From the NCBI RefSeq assembly GCF_002214505.1, contig NZ_CP015103.1:248001-312000 (forward strand): a stretch of 64,000 nucleotides of DNA, read 5' to 3'. The position numbers and the translations under genes are program-made. This DNA comes from Thermococcus siculi (lineage in GTDB: Archaea > Methanobacteriota_B > Thermococci > Thermococcales > Thermococcaceae). The notes under the pieces were generated by a model, which was not told the DNA's origin, searched no databases, and was given only the letters and a program-made list of their open reading frames with translations. Of this stretch, positions 1 through 10,532 are shown one piece after another. Within the stretch, counting starts at the first letter, position 1; each line of letters starts with the position of its first letter.

Positions 1-816
<816 letters not shown>

Positions 817-855
817 GGTTTTTATCCTTTCATTTCCAGTGTTTGGGGGAGAACG

Positions 856-1599
856 ATGCGCCGGGACTACACCCTCTACCTCTTCGCCGCACTCGGGAGC
901 TTCCTCATTATCTACATAGCCCTCCCCCTGGTCGTTATCTTCCTCAAGCAGGCCGCTGACCCGGGGATGCTGGTAAAAACGCTCCATGACCCTCTGGTCC
1001 TTGAATCCCTCCGCAACTCCCTCCTAACCGCGACTGCCACTGCTCTTATAGCGCTCCTCTTTGGCGTCCCCCTCGGCTACGTCCTGGCCAGGAGGGAATT
1101 TCCCGGAAAGAGCCTCGTCCAGGCCCTCGTGGATGTGCCCATAGTCATCCCCCACTCCGTCGTCGGTATAATGCTCCTCGTGACCTTTTCAAGTTCAATC
1201 CTCGACAGCTACACGGGCATAATAGCGGCCATGCTCTTCGTTTCGGCGCCCTTCACGATAAACGCCGCACGCGATGGGTTTCTCGCGGTTGACGAGAAAC
1301 TGGAGCACGTTGCGAGAACCCTTGGAGCTTCCAGGCTGAGGGCCTTCTTCTCCGTTTCCCTTCCGATGGCGTTTCCCGCGATAGCGAGCGGGGCGATAAT
1401 GACTTGGGCGAGGGCAATAAGCGAGGTCGGTGCCATACTGATTGTTGCCTACTACCCTAAGACGGCCCAGATTCTCGTCATGGAGTACTTCAACAACTAT
1501 GGCCTGAGAGCCTCGCGTCCGATATCAGTGATACTCATAGCCATGAGCCTTACCATCTTCGTGCTCCTTCGCTGGCTGGTGGGGAGGAAAAATGCTTGA
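856..1599 (+). CDS. wtpB: Tungstate/molybdate ABC transporter permease WtpB
   Basis: A 247-residue integral membrane protein with about six hydrophobic segments. The cytoplasmic EAA-type loop that contacts the ATPase lies near residues 150-170 ([15 protein letters not shown]). The length is normal for ModB/WtpB permeases. Its last 8 bases overlap the start of wtpC, and wtpA ends 39 bases upstream, so the three genes are probably cotranscribed and translationally coupled. It should form the membrane channel for tungstate or molybdate import. Confidence 0.93.
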   Translation: MRRDYTLYLFAALGSFLIIYIALPLVVIFLKQAADPGMLVKTLHDPLVLESLRNSLLTATATALIALLFGVPLGYVLARREFPGKSLVQALVDVPIVIPHSVVGIMLLVTFSSSILDSYTGIIAAMLFVSAPFTINAARDGFLAVDEKLEHVARTLGASRLRAFFSVSLPMAFPAIASGAIMTWARAISEVGAILIVAYYPKTAQILVMEYFNNYGLRASRPISVILIAMSLTIFVLLRWLVGRKNA

Positions 1600-2626
1600 G
1601 GTAAAATCCGTTTCCAAGGATTACAGGGAGTTCCGCCTGAGGGATATCACTTTCAGTGTGGAGGGGGGCGAGCACTTCATAATCCTCGGCCCGAGCGGGG
1701 CGGGGAAGACCGTTCTGCTCGAAATCATAGCCGGTATCATAGAGCCGGACTCCGGGAGGGTGTACTTAAACGGGGAGGACGTGACGGACCTGCCCCCGGA
1801 GAAGCGCGGCCTCGCTTATATCCCCCAGAACTACGCCCTCTTCCCGCACATGAGCGTCTTCGACAACATAGCCTTCGGGCTGAAGCTGCGGAAGCTCCCG
1901 AAGGCTGAGATCGATAGGAAAGTTAAGGAAACCGCTGAAGTCCTTGGCATAGATCACCTTCTGGCCAGAAAGCCGAAGACCCTTAGCGGCGGGGAGAGCC
2001 AGCGCGTTGCGATAGCGAGGGCTTTGGTGGTTGAGCCTCCCCTCATCCTCATGGACGAACCCTTCGCGAACCTCGACGTCCAGACCCGCTCGAAACTCAT
2101 CGGCGAGATGAAGTGCTGGAGGAAGGAGCTGGGCTTCACAGCTTTGCACGTTACCCACTCCTTCGAGGAGGCTGTGAGTCTAGGTGACCGCGTGGGGGTC
2201 ATGCTTAACGGAAGGCTCACCCAGGTCGGGAGCGTGAGGGAGGTCTTCTCAAGGCCCACGGGCGAGGAGGTTGCCAGGTTTTTGGGCTTCGAGAACATAA
2301 TCGAGGGCACCGCCGAGGGGAGAACGCTGAGGGCCAACGGCGTTGAGATTGAGCTTCCGGTTGAGGCCAGCGGAAGAGTCCGCGTGGGCATAAGGCCGGA
2401 GGACATCATACTGTCCCTCAGACCTATCAGAACCTCTGCGAGGAACGAGTTCAAAGCGGTGGTCGATTCCGTTGAGGAGCTAGGCCCCCTCGTGAGGGTT
2501 CACATCCTCGTTGGTAGCCTTTCCCTCAGGGCCTTCATTACCCGGTCGTCCATGCTGGAGATGGGGATAGAAAAGGGAAAAACTGTTTACGCCAGCTTCA
2601 AGGCGACCGCCCTTCACGTGTTCTGA
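1592..2626 (+). CDS. wtpC: Tungstate/molybdate ABC transporter ATP-binding protein WtpC
   Basis: A 344-residue ABC ATPase with Walker A GPSGAGKT at residues 33-40, signature LSGGE at 131-135 and Walker B LILMDEP at 151-157. The C-terminal 110 residues match the position of the TOBE oxyanion-binding domain used for regulation in ModC/WtpC proteins. The gene overlaps wtpB by 8 bases. Its 3' end overlaps the convergent trmO gene by 29 bases, so the two transcripts must be antisense at their ends. Confidence 0.93.
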   Translation: MLEVKSVSKDYREFRLRDITFSVEGGEHFIILGPSGAGKTVLLEIIAGIIEPDSGRVYLNGEDVTDLPPEKRGLAYIPQNYALFPHMSVFDNIAFGLKLRKLPKAEIDRKVKETAEVLGIDHLLARKPKTLSGGESQRVAIARALVVEPPLILMDEPFANLDVQTRSKLIGEMKCWRKELGFTALHVTHSFEEAVSLGDRVGVMLNGRLTQVGSVREVFSRPTGEEVARFLGFENIIEGTAEGRTLRANGVEIELPVEASGRVRVGIRPEDIILSLRPIRTSARNEFKAVVDSVEELGPLVRVHILVGSLSLRAFITRSSMLEMGIEKGKTVYASFKATALHVF

Positions 2627-3275
2627 GCCTGTCCCTTATCTCCACTGGAAGGCCCTCGTAGGCTTCCTTTAGAGCTTCAATGAGTTCAACCAGCTCCTTG
2701 GCAGTCAGCGTCGTCGTCTTCGGCCCAATCTCTAGAATGACCGCATCGTACTCCGCTGGAGAGACCTCTTCAAGCTCATCGAGGTGCTCGCCCTTCCTCG
2801 GAATGACGTTCACCTCGCCTATCATCCTGCCCTCTCTTATGTGGGCCTCCCTCTCCTCTATTGGGATCTCCTTTGGGCAGTCGTAGCGCTCAACGAATAT
2901 CTTGATGTCGATGACCGGCGTCCCGTCGTGAGCGTCAATCCAGTCTATGTAGAGCCTGTTATCCTCAATGCGGTGTATTCGAACGGTGTACAGGGCTATC
3001 GGGTTCGGCCTGTAGGGGGAGCGCGTCGCGAAGACCCCGGTTAGGGGGTTCGCAGGGTTGCCGTAGGGGTGGACTTTGAGGATTCTCCTCCTTTCCGGTG
3101 TGTCGCTCTCGTGGAACCAGAGGACGAGCTTTATCCAGTCTCCCTCGCGGAGGCCGTCCATGGCGGCTTTAAACTCCGGGAGGATTTCGATAAAAACCTC
3201 GTGTAGCTCATCGTTCTTTCTCACGTAGCCGACTGGGGTGATTTTTAAGGGTTCAAATGTCACCTGTACCACCAT
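2598..3275 (-). CDS. trmO: tRNA (N6-threonylcarbamoyladenosine-37) methyltransferase, TrmO/TsaA family
   Basis: The protein (up to 225 residues) has the TsaA/UPF0066 signature: an N-terminal TPVGYV strand, then [15 protein letters not shown] and [12 protein letters not shown], which in TrmO form the SAM and tRNA binding surfaces. TrmO methylates t6A37 in tRNA-Thr. The archaeal copy carries about 70 extra C-terminal residues. The start is uncertain: ATG at 3275 has no clear ribosome binding site. A TATA-like element at 3291-3299 would place transcription start near 3269, favouring the GTG at 3263. It converges on and overlaps wtpC. Confidence 0.85.
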   Translation of the reverse strand: MVVQVTFEPLKITPVGYVRKNDELHEVFIEILPEFKAAMDGLREGDWIKLVLWFHESDTPERRRILKVHPYGNPANPLTGVFATRSPYRPNPIALYTVRIHRIEDNRLYIDWIDAHDGTPVIDIKIFVERYDCPKEIPIEEREAHIREGRMIGEVNVIPRKGEHLDELEEVSPAEYDAVILEIGPKTTTLTAKELVELIEALKEAYEGLPVEIRDRLRTREGRSP

Positions 3276-3314
3276 CCATTCTTGGCATATCAGGTTAAAT
3301 ACCTGCCCATAAAA

Positions 3315-3324
3315 CTTTTAAACC
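3315..3324 (+). promoter_or_regulatory. Promoter of the moxR operon
   Basis: AACTTTTAAA forms a TATA-like box about 55-64 bases before the chosen moxR start. Initiation near 3345 would give a leader of about 34 bases containing the CTGGGGAG ribosome binding site. This also makes the upstream in-frame ATG codons at 3325 and 3340 unlikely starts. Confidence 0.45.
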
Positions 3325-3378
3325 GTGTTGGTCTTTTTTATGTGCAATAGTAAAGAGCATCTGCTGGGGAGATGTATT

Positions 3379-4353
3379 ATGATGACCGTTGAAGAATTTA
3401 AGCCATTGGTCGATGAAATAATTGAGGCGGTTTCTTCGGTTTATATTGGGAATGAGGTTGTGGTTAGGAAGACGCTCGCGGCGGCTTTGGTCAACGGGAA
3501 CGTCCTCTTCGAGGATTACCCGGGGTTAGGCAAAACACTCCTGGCAAAAGCCTTTGGGAGAGCCTTAGGCCTCAAATACACGCGAGTACAATTTACACCA
3601 GACTTACTCCCGGCTGACATCCTCGGAACAAAAGTCTGGCGCCAAAACCTCGGAACCTTCGAACTAATCAAAGGCCCAATCTTCACGCACGTTCTCTTGG
3701 CAGACGAGATCAACCGAGCACCACCAAAAACCCAATCCGCTTTGCTAGAGGCGATGGAAGAACGACAAGTCACCATCGAGGGGGAAACATTCCCGCTGGA
3801 GAGGCCGTTCTTCGTCATAGCAACGCAAAACCCGATTGAATTCGAGGGGACGTACCCCCTCCCGGAGGCTCAACTGGATAGATTCCTCCTCAGGCTCAGG
3901 GTTGGTTATCCTAAAACCGAGGAGGACGAGTTGGCTATCCTGGAGGCTCGCTTGAGGTGGGGGAAGGACGATCCGACCGTAGATTTGAAACCCGTCATTG
4001 ACCGGGAAACCTTCGTGGGGATACAGGATTTGGTTGAGTCGGGTATTTACGTGGATAGGAGTGTTCTCAAGTACATTGTGGGCCTGGTCAGGAATGCTAG
4101 GAGTGATTCGCGGGTGGAGGCCGGGCCGAGTCCGCGCGGGGCGATTGCCTTGATGAAGGTCGCGAAGGCTAATGCCTTGCTCGATGGGAGGAATTTTGTT
4201 CTTCCGGATGACGTGAAGGCTTACGCGGTTGATGCTCTGGCTCACAGGATTGTTGTGAAGGCGGAGTACTCTTTCGAGGGTGTTACTGGAGAAGAGGTTG
4301 TGAGGGAGGCTTTGGAGAAGACTCCCGTCCCCAAAGGAGCTGAGAAAAGATGA
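3379..4353 (+). CDS. MoxR-family AAA+ ATPase
   Basis: A 324-residue AAA+ ATPase counted from the ATG at 3379, which lies 7 bases after GGGGAG. Walker A is DYPGLGKT at residues 46-53, Walker B VLLADE at 105-110 and sensor-1 ATQNP at 148-152, with the typical LPEAQLDRF segment near 161-169. MoxR proteins act as chaperones that insert cofactors or remodel partners, usually encoded beside a DUF58 protein, as here (4-base ATGA overlap). The stretch 3530-3800 is unusually A-rich and uses CGA, CTA and CAA codons that the flanking parts of the gene avoid. The substrate is unknown. Confidence 0.9.
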   Translation: MMTVEEFKPLVDEIIEAVSSVYIGNEVVVRKTLAAALVNGNVLFEDYPGLGKTLLAKAFGRALGLKYTRVQFTPDLLPADILGTKVWRQNLGTFELIKGPIFTHVLLADEINRAPPKTQSALLEAMEERQVTIEGETFPLERPFFVIATQNPIEFEGTYPLPEAQLDRFLLRLRVGYPKTEEDELAILEARLRWGKDDPTVDLKPVIDRETFVGIQDLVESGIYVDRSVLKYIVGLVRNARSDSRVEAGPSPRGAIALMKVAKANALLDGRNFVLPDDVKAYAVDALAHRIVVKAEYSFEGVTGEEVVREALEKTPVPKGAEKR

Positions 4354-5594
4354 AGAAAAGCCTGATGGGCTATCTCCTCTGGGCACTGATCCTGGGGACA
4401 CTGTTCATATCCCCCGGAATGATAGGCCTGGCCATAGTCCCCCTCTCCATCCTCGCCGTTGGGACGCTCGTGGACCCGCCCAAGGGAGTGACGGTAAGGA
4501 GAACCATCGACCGGAGAGAGATACGGCTCGGCGGGGAGATCGAGGTGAGGGTTAGCCTCAGGGTGGAAAGAGGAATAGGCATGGTGCTCGTGAGGGACGT
4601 GCTCCCGAAGAGCGTTGAGCTGACCGGCGGGAGCAACGTCGGGGTGTTCTTCAAGGGGCTGAAACCCCTCGAGGTCGAGTACTCCTACAGGATAAGGCCC
4701 GCCCTCAGGGGCTTCTACACACTCCCAAGGAGCGAGGTAACCACGAGGAACCCCCTCGGAACGCGCCACCACTGGGGACTCTACGGTGAAGACCTGAGCA
4801 TCAGGGTGGTTCCGGAGGTTCTGAAGGCAGTCCCCGTTAGGGGGGCGCGGAGAAAATCAAGAATAAGCGTTCCCGAGACGAGCTACGCTGTCAGGGGGCC
4901 GCTCTCGACTGACTTCAAGGAGATAAGGAGCTATCGGACCGGGGACCCAATGAAGCTCATAAACTGGAAGGCCACCGCCAGAACCGGCGAGGTCCTCGTC
5001 AACGAGTTCGAAAAGGAAGGGAAAAAGACCGTGGTCTTCATAGTGGACGCGAGGGACGAGATGAAGGCCGGGAGGGCCGGGGAGAGTCCCTATGAGAGGG
5101 CCATGATGCTGGTGGCCTCAATGGCCCACAGTTTTCTGAGAAAGGACTACCACGTGGGCCTGTACCTGCTCGGGGCCGGGAAGTTCCTGCCCCCTGCAAC
5201 CGGCGAGAGACAGCTCCACAAGATCGTCAGGACGCTGATGGAGTTTGAGAGGGTTCACGCGGGGGAGGAGAGCTTCAGCGACGCCGTGGAGAGGCTCAAG
5301 GGGGTTCTGATCCGGTACACCCCCCTCGTCATCTACGTCTCAAACGTCCTGGAGGGAACAAAGGAGGACACGAGGAGGGGCCTTACTGTGATAAGGGCCA
5401 TGGGGAGGGGGCTGACCAGGCCGGTACTGGTTGACGTATCGTACCCGGCGCTCGACACCAAAGCGGGGACACTCGTCGAGCTGGAGAAGAGGGCCATCCT
5501 CCGGGAGTTGAGGGGGGTGGCCTACATCATCCGGTGGGTTCCGGAGGAGGAGTCGGGAAGGATCCTTAGCAGACTGCTGGGGGAGATAGGATGA
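4350..5594 (+). CDS. DUF58 family protein
   Basis: A 414-residue protein with an N-terminal hydrophobic hairpin (about residues 5-40), a beta-rich middle and the diagnostic DUF58 motif EIRSYRTGDPMKLINWKATA near residues 190-210. The C-terminal half resembles a von Willebrand A-like fold (VVFIVDARDEM). DUF58 proteins are encoded with MoxR ATPases and probably act as membrane-linked partners. Both ends overlap neighbours by 4 bases, so the three genes form a coupled operon. The exact role is unknown. Confidence 0.88.
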   Translation: MKKSLMGYLLWALILGTLFISPGMIGLAIVPLSILAVGTLVDPPKGVTVRRTIDRREIRLGGEIEVRVSLRVERGIGMVLVRDVLPKSVELTGGSNVGVFFKGLKPLEVEYSYRIRPALRGFYTLPRSEVTTRNPLGTRHHWGLYGEDLSIRVVPEVLKAVPVRGARRKSRISVPETSYAVRGPLSTDFKEIRSYRTGDPMKLINWKATARTGEVLVNEFEKEGKKTVVFIVDARDEMKAGRAGESPYERAMMLVASMAHSFLRKDYHVGLYLLGAGKFLPPATGERQLHKIVRTLMEFERVHAGEESFSDAVERLKGVLIRYTPLVIYVSNVLEGTKEDTRRGLTVIRAMGRGLTRPVLVDVSYPALDTKAGTLVELEKRAILRELRGVAYIIRWVPEEESGRILSRLLGEIG

Positions 5595-6424
5595 ACTTCA
5601 GGGTGGCAAAGCTTGTGGTCGTCCTTCCGGTCGTCGTCATCACAGGGATGGCATACTCAAGCATCGTGGACAGTCACCTCTTTTCCGTCGCCCTCGGAGC
5701 GATCCTGCTCGGAATATTCGTCTCAAGCGGCTCCCTATCAAAGACGGTCTTCCTCGCCACGGTCATCTACACGGTCCCGTTCACGATAGCGGCGTCGCAG
5801 TTTCTCCCCGTGGCGTTTCCCGAGGCGTATCGGGAGCTGGGAGAGGTAATACTCAAAAGTCCGTACTTCTCGACGGCGATACCGGTCTTCGTACTCCTGG
5901 GACTGTGCGTGCTTGCAGATTACATCGAGGCATCGGAGAGCTGGGAAAAGGCCCTGAGGAACATTGGCTGGAAAGGCTCCGGTGAAAAAACGCTGGTCTA
6001 CGGTGCCATAATGATAATCCTTGGCCTCCTCTCGTCGCTGGGCATACTGTGGCTCGGAGGCATGGGGAGAACCGCGGGCATCTCCGCCGGGGCGCCCCTG
6101 CTCCCCCTCCTGGTGCTGGCCCTCGGACTCGTCGTGTACTACTCCTCGATCGAGGGGGGAACCTACAGGAAGGCTCTGGTGGCGGTCGAAGTCCCACCCG
6201 GGAACGGGAGCGTGCTAATCGAGACCCCCAGCGAAAGGCTGGCCCTCCAGGTGAGCCGCTCGATGGGGTTTGAGTGGAACACCGTGCGGCTCGAGAGGGA
6301 GATGAAACAGCGGCCGTGGCGCGTGGTCTTCGCCGACGAGAGGGGGGAGCGCGTCCTAAGCCCCCTCGTGGAGAGCGTCGATGGAAAAACGCTCTTCCTG
6401 CTCTACCGCATGGAGGAAGGTTAA
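5591..6424 (+). CDS. Membrane protein of unknown function in the moxR-DUF58 operon
   Basis: A 277-residue protein with about six hydrophobic segments in residues 5-190, followed by a soluble domain of roughly 90 residues rich in charged residues. It overlaps the DUF58 gene by 4 bases (ATGA), so it is the third gene of the MoxR operon. I do not recognise the family. Its position suggests it anchors or receives the MoxR/DUF58 machinery in the membrane, which is only inference. Confidence 0.75.
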   Translation: MNFRVAKLVVVLPVVVITGMAYSSIVDSHLFSVALGAILLGIFVSSGSLSKTVFLATVIYTVPFTIAASQFLPVAFPEAYRELGEVILKSPYFSTAIPVFVLLGLCVLADYIEASESWEKALRNIGWKGSGEKTLVYGAIMIILGLLSSLGILWLGGMGRTAGISAGAPLLPLLVLALGLVVYYSSIEGGTYRKALVAVEVPPGNGSVLIETPSERLALQVSRSMGFEWNTVRLEREMKQRPWRVVFADERGERVLSPLVESVDGKTLFLLYRMEEG

Positions 6425-6460
6425 TATACGTTGGTGAGGATTACCGTCAGGGTGAGAAAC

Positions 6461-7039
6461 GTGAGTGAAAAACTTCCAAAGGCCGCCTCCAAGATACTGG
6501 AGCCGGATGAGAAGGTCCTGTTCACAGTGAGGAAGAAGATAAGCCTCGAGAAGCCCAAGTGGCTCCTCGTGACTGACAGGAGGATAATCTACCTCGACGA
6601 GAAGATACTCGGAAGGTACGAGGTGAAGGCGATACCCTACCAGAAGCTGGAGAGAGTAGAGGTGGAACTCGGCATAATGTCCTCGGAGTTCATCATCAAG
6701 GGGGAGGAGGACATAAGGCTCAAGGTCGGCTGGATGAACAAGGAGCAGGCGAGGAACACGATAAACGCAATAAAGGATGCCCTCAACGCAATAGCCGTCG
6801 AGCCGGTGGGGGTCGAGATAAACAAGGGACTCACCCACGAGACGTGGGTTCTCAAGAAGCCCAAGGAGCTGGTTACCCGCTTCGCACCGGCAGGGGAGAC
6901 CATAACACACCCACCCGCGACGGCCGAGAAAGAGGACCCGCTGGAGAAGCTCAAAAAGCTCAAGGAACTCTACGACATGGGCGTCATAAGCCCGGAGGAG
7001 TACGAGGAGAAGAGGAAGAAGCTGCTGGAGCAGATCTAA
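6461..7039 (+). CDS. PH-domain protein with C-terminal SHOCT motif
   Basis: The protein begins with a bacterial PH-like domain (LLVTDRRIIYLDEKILGRYEVKAI, then IKGEEDIRLKVGW) and ends with a short SHOCT-type helical motif (LEKLKKLKELYDMGVISPEEYEEKRKKLLEQI region). Such proteins are small cytoplasmic factors of unknown function that oligomerise. The GTG at 6461 is chosen because GGTGAG lies 4 bases upstream and a TATA-like element (about 6420-6428) would start transcription near 6450. A TTG at 6431 would add 10 residues but lacks a site. It follows the MoxR operon but may have its own promoter. Confidence 0.78.
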   Translation: MSEKLPKAASKILEPDEKVLFTVRKKISLEKPKWLLVTDRRIIYLDEKILGRYEVKAIPYQKLERVEVELGIMSSEFIIKGEEDIRLKVGWMNKEQARNTINAIKDALNAIAVEPVGVEINKGLTHETWVLKKPKELVTRFAPAGETITHPPATAEKEDPLEKLKKLKELYDMGVISPEEYEEKRKKLLEQI

Positions 7040-7078
7040 CCTGCGGCAACCTTTTAAGTTTCTTCCCCAACTTCCCCC

Positions 7079-8356
7079 ATGTTTGCCATCGTGGCCCGGG
7101 CGAGAAAGGACGCCAAAGCCCTTCAGTACATAAACGAGAGGAATTACGGCGGGTTTCTGAGGGTGGAGAGCCTCGGCGGCGGAAGGAGATTCGAAGATGT
7201 CGAGGGAAAGCTCCGCGAGATTTTGAGAGGCCCCTATATCCCGATACTCCTCTTCGGGGAGAAGGAAAGGGACCTGATGGAGGAGGTTCTGCCCGTCGTG
7301 GAAGAGAGCGGGAGGCCATTCTACGCTAGACTCTTGAGGACGAAGCGCGTCAGGAACATGCGCGTCGACGAGCTTCACGCCAATTTGGAGGAGATAAAGG
7401 CCCGCTTTAGGCTCGGAATCGAGTGGAGGGGAACCTACGCGCTCAGCCCGGCCAACCCCTTTGGCATCGAGATACACCCGGACTACGACGTCTACCTGGC
7501 CATCGGAGATGGCTTTAGAAAAGCCATGAAGTCGCTCCTGGATGTTGACCTCGGGGAGAACTCGCTCGTTCTGAGAAAGCTCATGAACCAGGAGGTCTAC
7601 TACTCAGGCCCCAACAGGGTCGCCGAGGTAAGCAAGAGACTCGGCGTCCCAACGGAGGTCCTCTGGAGGTGCCCCTGCGTCGAGGACGTTTCGCTGGAGT
7701 CTCTCATTGAGGCCAACAGGAGTTACATTGAGGCCTTCGCTGAGGCGAGCAGGGCTTTTCTAACCCAGTTCAGCGACCGCGACATCGTCGTCCCATGGAG
7801 CGGGGGAAAGGACTCGACGGCCGCTCTCATCCTCGCCAGCCAGGTCTTCGATAATGTAAGGGCGATCTACGTGAGGATGGAGTACGAGATGCCGATGACG
7901 GACGAATACGTGGAGGAACTGGCGAAGAAGCTCGGCGTCGAGCTGGTACGTGTCGATGTCCCGATGCCAATCGAGAAGTTCGGGATGCCGAGCCACGGAA
8001 ACCGGTGGTGCACAAGGATGAAGGTTGAGGCCCTCTATAATGCGGTCAGCGACCTTGAGAGGCCGGTTCTCGTTGTCGGCGACAGAGACGGCGAGAGCGC
8101 GAGAAGGAGGCTCAAGCCGCCGGTTGTGGTGAGGAGAAACGAGATCCTCGGAGAGTTCCTGGAGATAATGCCCGTAAAGTTCTGGAGCGGGATGATGGTC
8201 CAGCTATTCATACTCATGAACGGGTTTGAGCTGCACCCCCTCTACTACGAGGGCTTCTACAGGCTGGGGTGCACCATATGCCCGAGCCTGGCGGAGTGGG
8301 AGCTGGACCTCCTGGAGAATCTCGGAATGCTGCCGGAAATTATGAGGAGGGCCTAA
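7079..8356 (+). CDS. PAPS reductase-like PP-loop protein
   Basis: A 425-residue protein with the ATP-pyrophosphatase PP-loop SGGKDS at residues 241-246 and later cysteines in RWCTRMK and GCTICPS. The first 230 residues form an extra domain not found in classical CysH. The family is annotated as phosphoadenosine phosphosulfate reductase-like, but related archaeal proteins could act in thiolation or other adenylation chemistry, so sulfate reduction is not shown. A TATA-like CTTTTAAG at 7050-7057 lies about 25 bases before the ATG, implying a leaderless message. The stop codon shares CTAA with the convergent amylase-family gene. Confidence 0.8.
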   Translation: MFAIVARARKDAKALQYINERNYGGFLRVESLGGGRRFEDVEGKLREILRGPYIPILLFGEKERDLMEEVLPVVEESGRPFYARLLRTKRVRNMRVDELHANLEEIKARFRLGIEWRGTYALSPANPFGIEIHPDYDVYLAIGDGFRKAMKSLLDVDLGENSLVLRKLMNQEVYYSGPNRVAEVSKRLGVPTEVLWRCPCVEDVSLESLIEANRSYIEAFAEASRAFLTQFSDRDIVVPWSGGKDSTAALILASQVFDNVRAIYVRMEYEMPMTDEYVEELAKKLGVELVRVDVPMPIEKFGMPSHGNRWCTRMKVEALYNAVSDLERPVLVVGDRDGESARRRLKPPVVVRRNEILGEFLEIMPVKFWSGMMVQLFILMNGFELHPLYYEGFYRLGCTICPSLAEWELDLLENLGMLPEIMRRA

Positions 8357-10527
8357 CCCCTCCTCTTCCATAGAACGGCCACCACGAGGAAGACCACCAA
8401 AACCGCAACGATGTACGGAACCGGATTCGTTCCTATGGGGCGGTGGGTTATCGTTGTCGTCGGAGTGGGGCTGACGGTTTCCGTGGGCGTTTCTGGAGGC
8501 TCCGAAGTCAGTATCACCGTTCCGTTGCCCACCCCGTAGAGGGTGACGTTGAGGGCTTCCAGCTTCCCCCAGGCGGAGCCGCGGTAGAGCCGAACCGAGA
8601 AGGGCTTCCCCTCCGGAACGGGGGCGACCGTGAAGTAGTAGCCCGTTGACGACCTGAAAAGGGGCCTAGGCTCCGCCAGTTCGGAGATGTTTCCGACTAG
8701 CCAGAGCTGGCCGGTTAGACCCGTCGCGTTCACCGCTATAAGGGCGGGAACCTCGTTTCCGGAGTAGTAGCGAAGCCTGGCGGCGTTGCTCTTCCTGCCG
8801 TTGGCCTCAACGACGACGTCCACCCACGCGCTTGACGTCTTGATTTCGGGAACGCGGACGAGTATCTCGCTCGAATTCCACGAAATGACCCGTGCCTCAA
8901 TGCCGCCGATGAGAACCCTGCCACCATCCCCGAAGCCCGCTCCCGCTATCAGAACCTCCTGGCCCGGCTGGACGGCGTAGGGGGTTAGGGAGCCGATGAG
9001 GGGCCTGTCCTGCTCCCTTTCAAGGTGGAAGATGTAGACGCTGTTCCTCGGAAGCTCCAGGGATGCCTTCCCGTTCTCAACGACCATCCCGGCCCCGTAG
9101 AGGGCATCAGAGTATGTCCCGTCCGGCCAGTCCAGATCGAGGCTGAGAGTGGTTGGGAAACCCTTGTTCACGGCAACCAGGAGCCTGTGGGTTCCAAAGG
9201 CCCTCTCGAAGACCCAGAGGGAGTAATTCGCGTAGAGCGTCCTGAAATCGCCGTAGGCGAGGGCGTCATTGGTCTTCCTGAGTTCAGCCAGGGTCCTTAT
9301 TATCCTCGCCACCTCTGTCGTGTTGTTGAAGACCATCATGGGCCTGTTGTAGGGGTCGCCCTTCCCGTCGTGGCTTACCAAATAGCTCTCGTCGCCGTAG
9401 TAGATGACCGGAATCCCGGGCAGGGTCATCGTCACCGCCAGCGCCATGTGGAACCTCTCAACCGCATCATCGCGCTTCGCCGCGTTGAGGAAGCGAACGA
9501 GGTCGTGGCTGTCGAGGAAGTTGAGTTCCTTGTTCGGGTAAACGAAGCGGGAGTAGTAGCCCGAAAGCTTCTCCGCGAGGACATCGAAGCCCCCGACGAA
9601 GCCGAAGGTTCTGACTAAATCCTCCCTTATCGGGATGTTGAGGACCGGGGAGACGTTGGAGTAGCGGTACAGCTCGTGGAGGTCGTCCGTTTTGTCGGTC
9701 GAGAGGGAATAGTACTCGCCGTAGATGAAGAGCGGCCCTTCCGAGTAGAGTCGTAGATAAAAGGTCTCGAGCCAGCCCAGCTCCATGTGCTTGACCGCGT
9801 CGATCCTCAGGCCGCAGGCGCCGGAGCTTATGAAGAGCCTCGCCCCCTCTGTGAGGTAGGAATCCACCCATGGATTGAGCTGGTTGAAGTCGGCCAGACC
9901 GTAGAGGTTAGCGTACTTGAGCTGAATCCCCTCCCAGCGGAAGATGTTGCCGTTGTGGTGGTATATTGCCTCCCTGATTCCGGTTATCGGGTTCACGGTG
10001 GCGTTCCTCGTGTCCTCGTAGTAGTCCGTGATTTTGGTCCCGTTGTCGTAGAGGGCCCCGAACTCCCCGTCCGTTGCGGGGCCGGCGTGGTTGGGAACGT
10101 AATCAACGATAACACAGATTCCGCACTTTCTCGCCTCCTCGACGAGCCTTTTGAAGTCTTTCCAATCGCCGAAGTGCTCGTCTATGCGCTTGTAGTCGCG
10201 CGTCCAGTAGCCGTGGTAGGGAGCGCTGCCGTGGGCCATTTTGTTGATGTTGTCGTTGAGCGGGGAGACCCATATCATTGAGACTCCAAGGCTTTTGATG
10301 TAGTCGAGCTTCTCGGTGATGCCCTCTATGTCGCCGCCCCAGTAGAGGCGGTAGTTTCTGTGGTCGGGGTCATAGAGAGGGTTGTTATTCGAGCTGTTCC
10401 CATCGTAAAAGCGATCCACCATTATTTGATAGACGACGCCCCTCTCTGGAACCTGATACGCCCCGGCGAGGGGCGAAACGAGGAGCAGGATAAGCGCCAT
10501 GACGGGTAAAAACCTTCCGGCTCCCAC
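8353..10527 (-). CDS. Secreted, membrane-anchored GH13 enzyme, cyclodextrin glucanotransferase-like
   Basis: A 724-residue secreted enzyme. Residues 1-23 are a signal peptide. The GH13 barrel carries region I VDYVPNH (141-147), the nucleophile Asp243 in GLRIDAVKHM, the acid/base Glu271 in FIYGE and Asp342 in FLDSHD. The KHM after the nucleophile is typical of CGTases and maltogenic amylases. An IPT/TIG-like domain (about 500-600) and a starch-binding-like domain follow, then a Thr/Pro linker and a C-terminal membrane helix ending KRRG. It should degrade or cyclise starch outside the cell. The GTG start at 10527 has GGTGAT 6 bases upstream, inside a glycolytic-motif operator. An alpha-amylase activity is the main alternative. 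Confidence 0.87.
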   Translation of the reverse strand: MGAGRFLPVMALILLLVSPLAGAYQVPERGVVYQIMVDRFYDGNSSNNNPLYDPDHRNYRLYWGGDIEGITEKLDYIKSLGVSMIWVSPLNDNINKMAHGSAPYHGYWTRDYKRIDEHFGDWKDFKRLVEEARKCGICVIVDYVPNHAGPATDGEFGALYDNGTKITDYYEDTRNATVNPITGIREAIYHHNGNIFRWEGIQLKYANLYGLADFNQLNPWVDSYLTEGARLFISSGACGLRIDAVKHMELGWLETFYLRLYSEGPLFIYGEYYSLSTDKTDDLHELYRYSNVSPVLNIPIREDLVRTFGFVGGFDVLAEKLSGYYSRFVYPNKELNFLDSHDLVRFLNAAKRDDAVERFHMALAVTMTLPGIPVIYYGDESYLVSHDGKGDPYNRPMMVFNNTTEVARIIRTLAELRKTNDALAYGDFRTLYANYSLWVFERAFGTHRLLVAVNKGFPTTLSLDLDWPDGTYSDALYGAGMVVENGKASLELPRNSVYIFHLEREQDRPLIGSLTPYAVQPGQEVLIAGAGFGDGGRVLIGGIEARVISWNSSEILVRVPEIKTSSAWVDVVVEANGRKSNAARLRYYSGNEVPALIAVNATGLTGQLWLVGNISELAEPRPLFRSSTGYYFTVAPVPEGKPFSVRLYRGSAWGKLEALNVTLYGVGNGTVILTSEPPETPTETVSPTPTTTITHRPIGTNPVPYIVAVLVVFLVVAVLWKRRG

Positions 10528-10532
10528 TGTGA

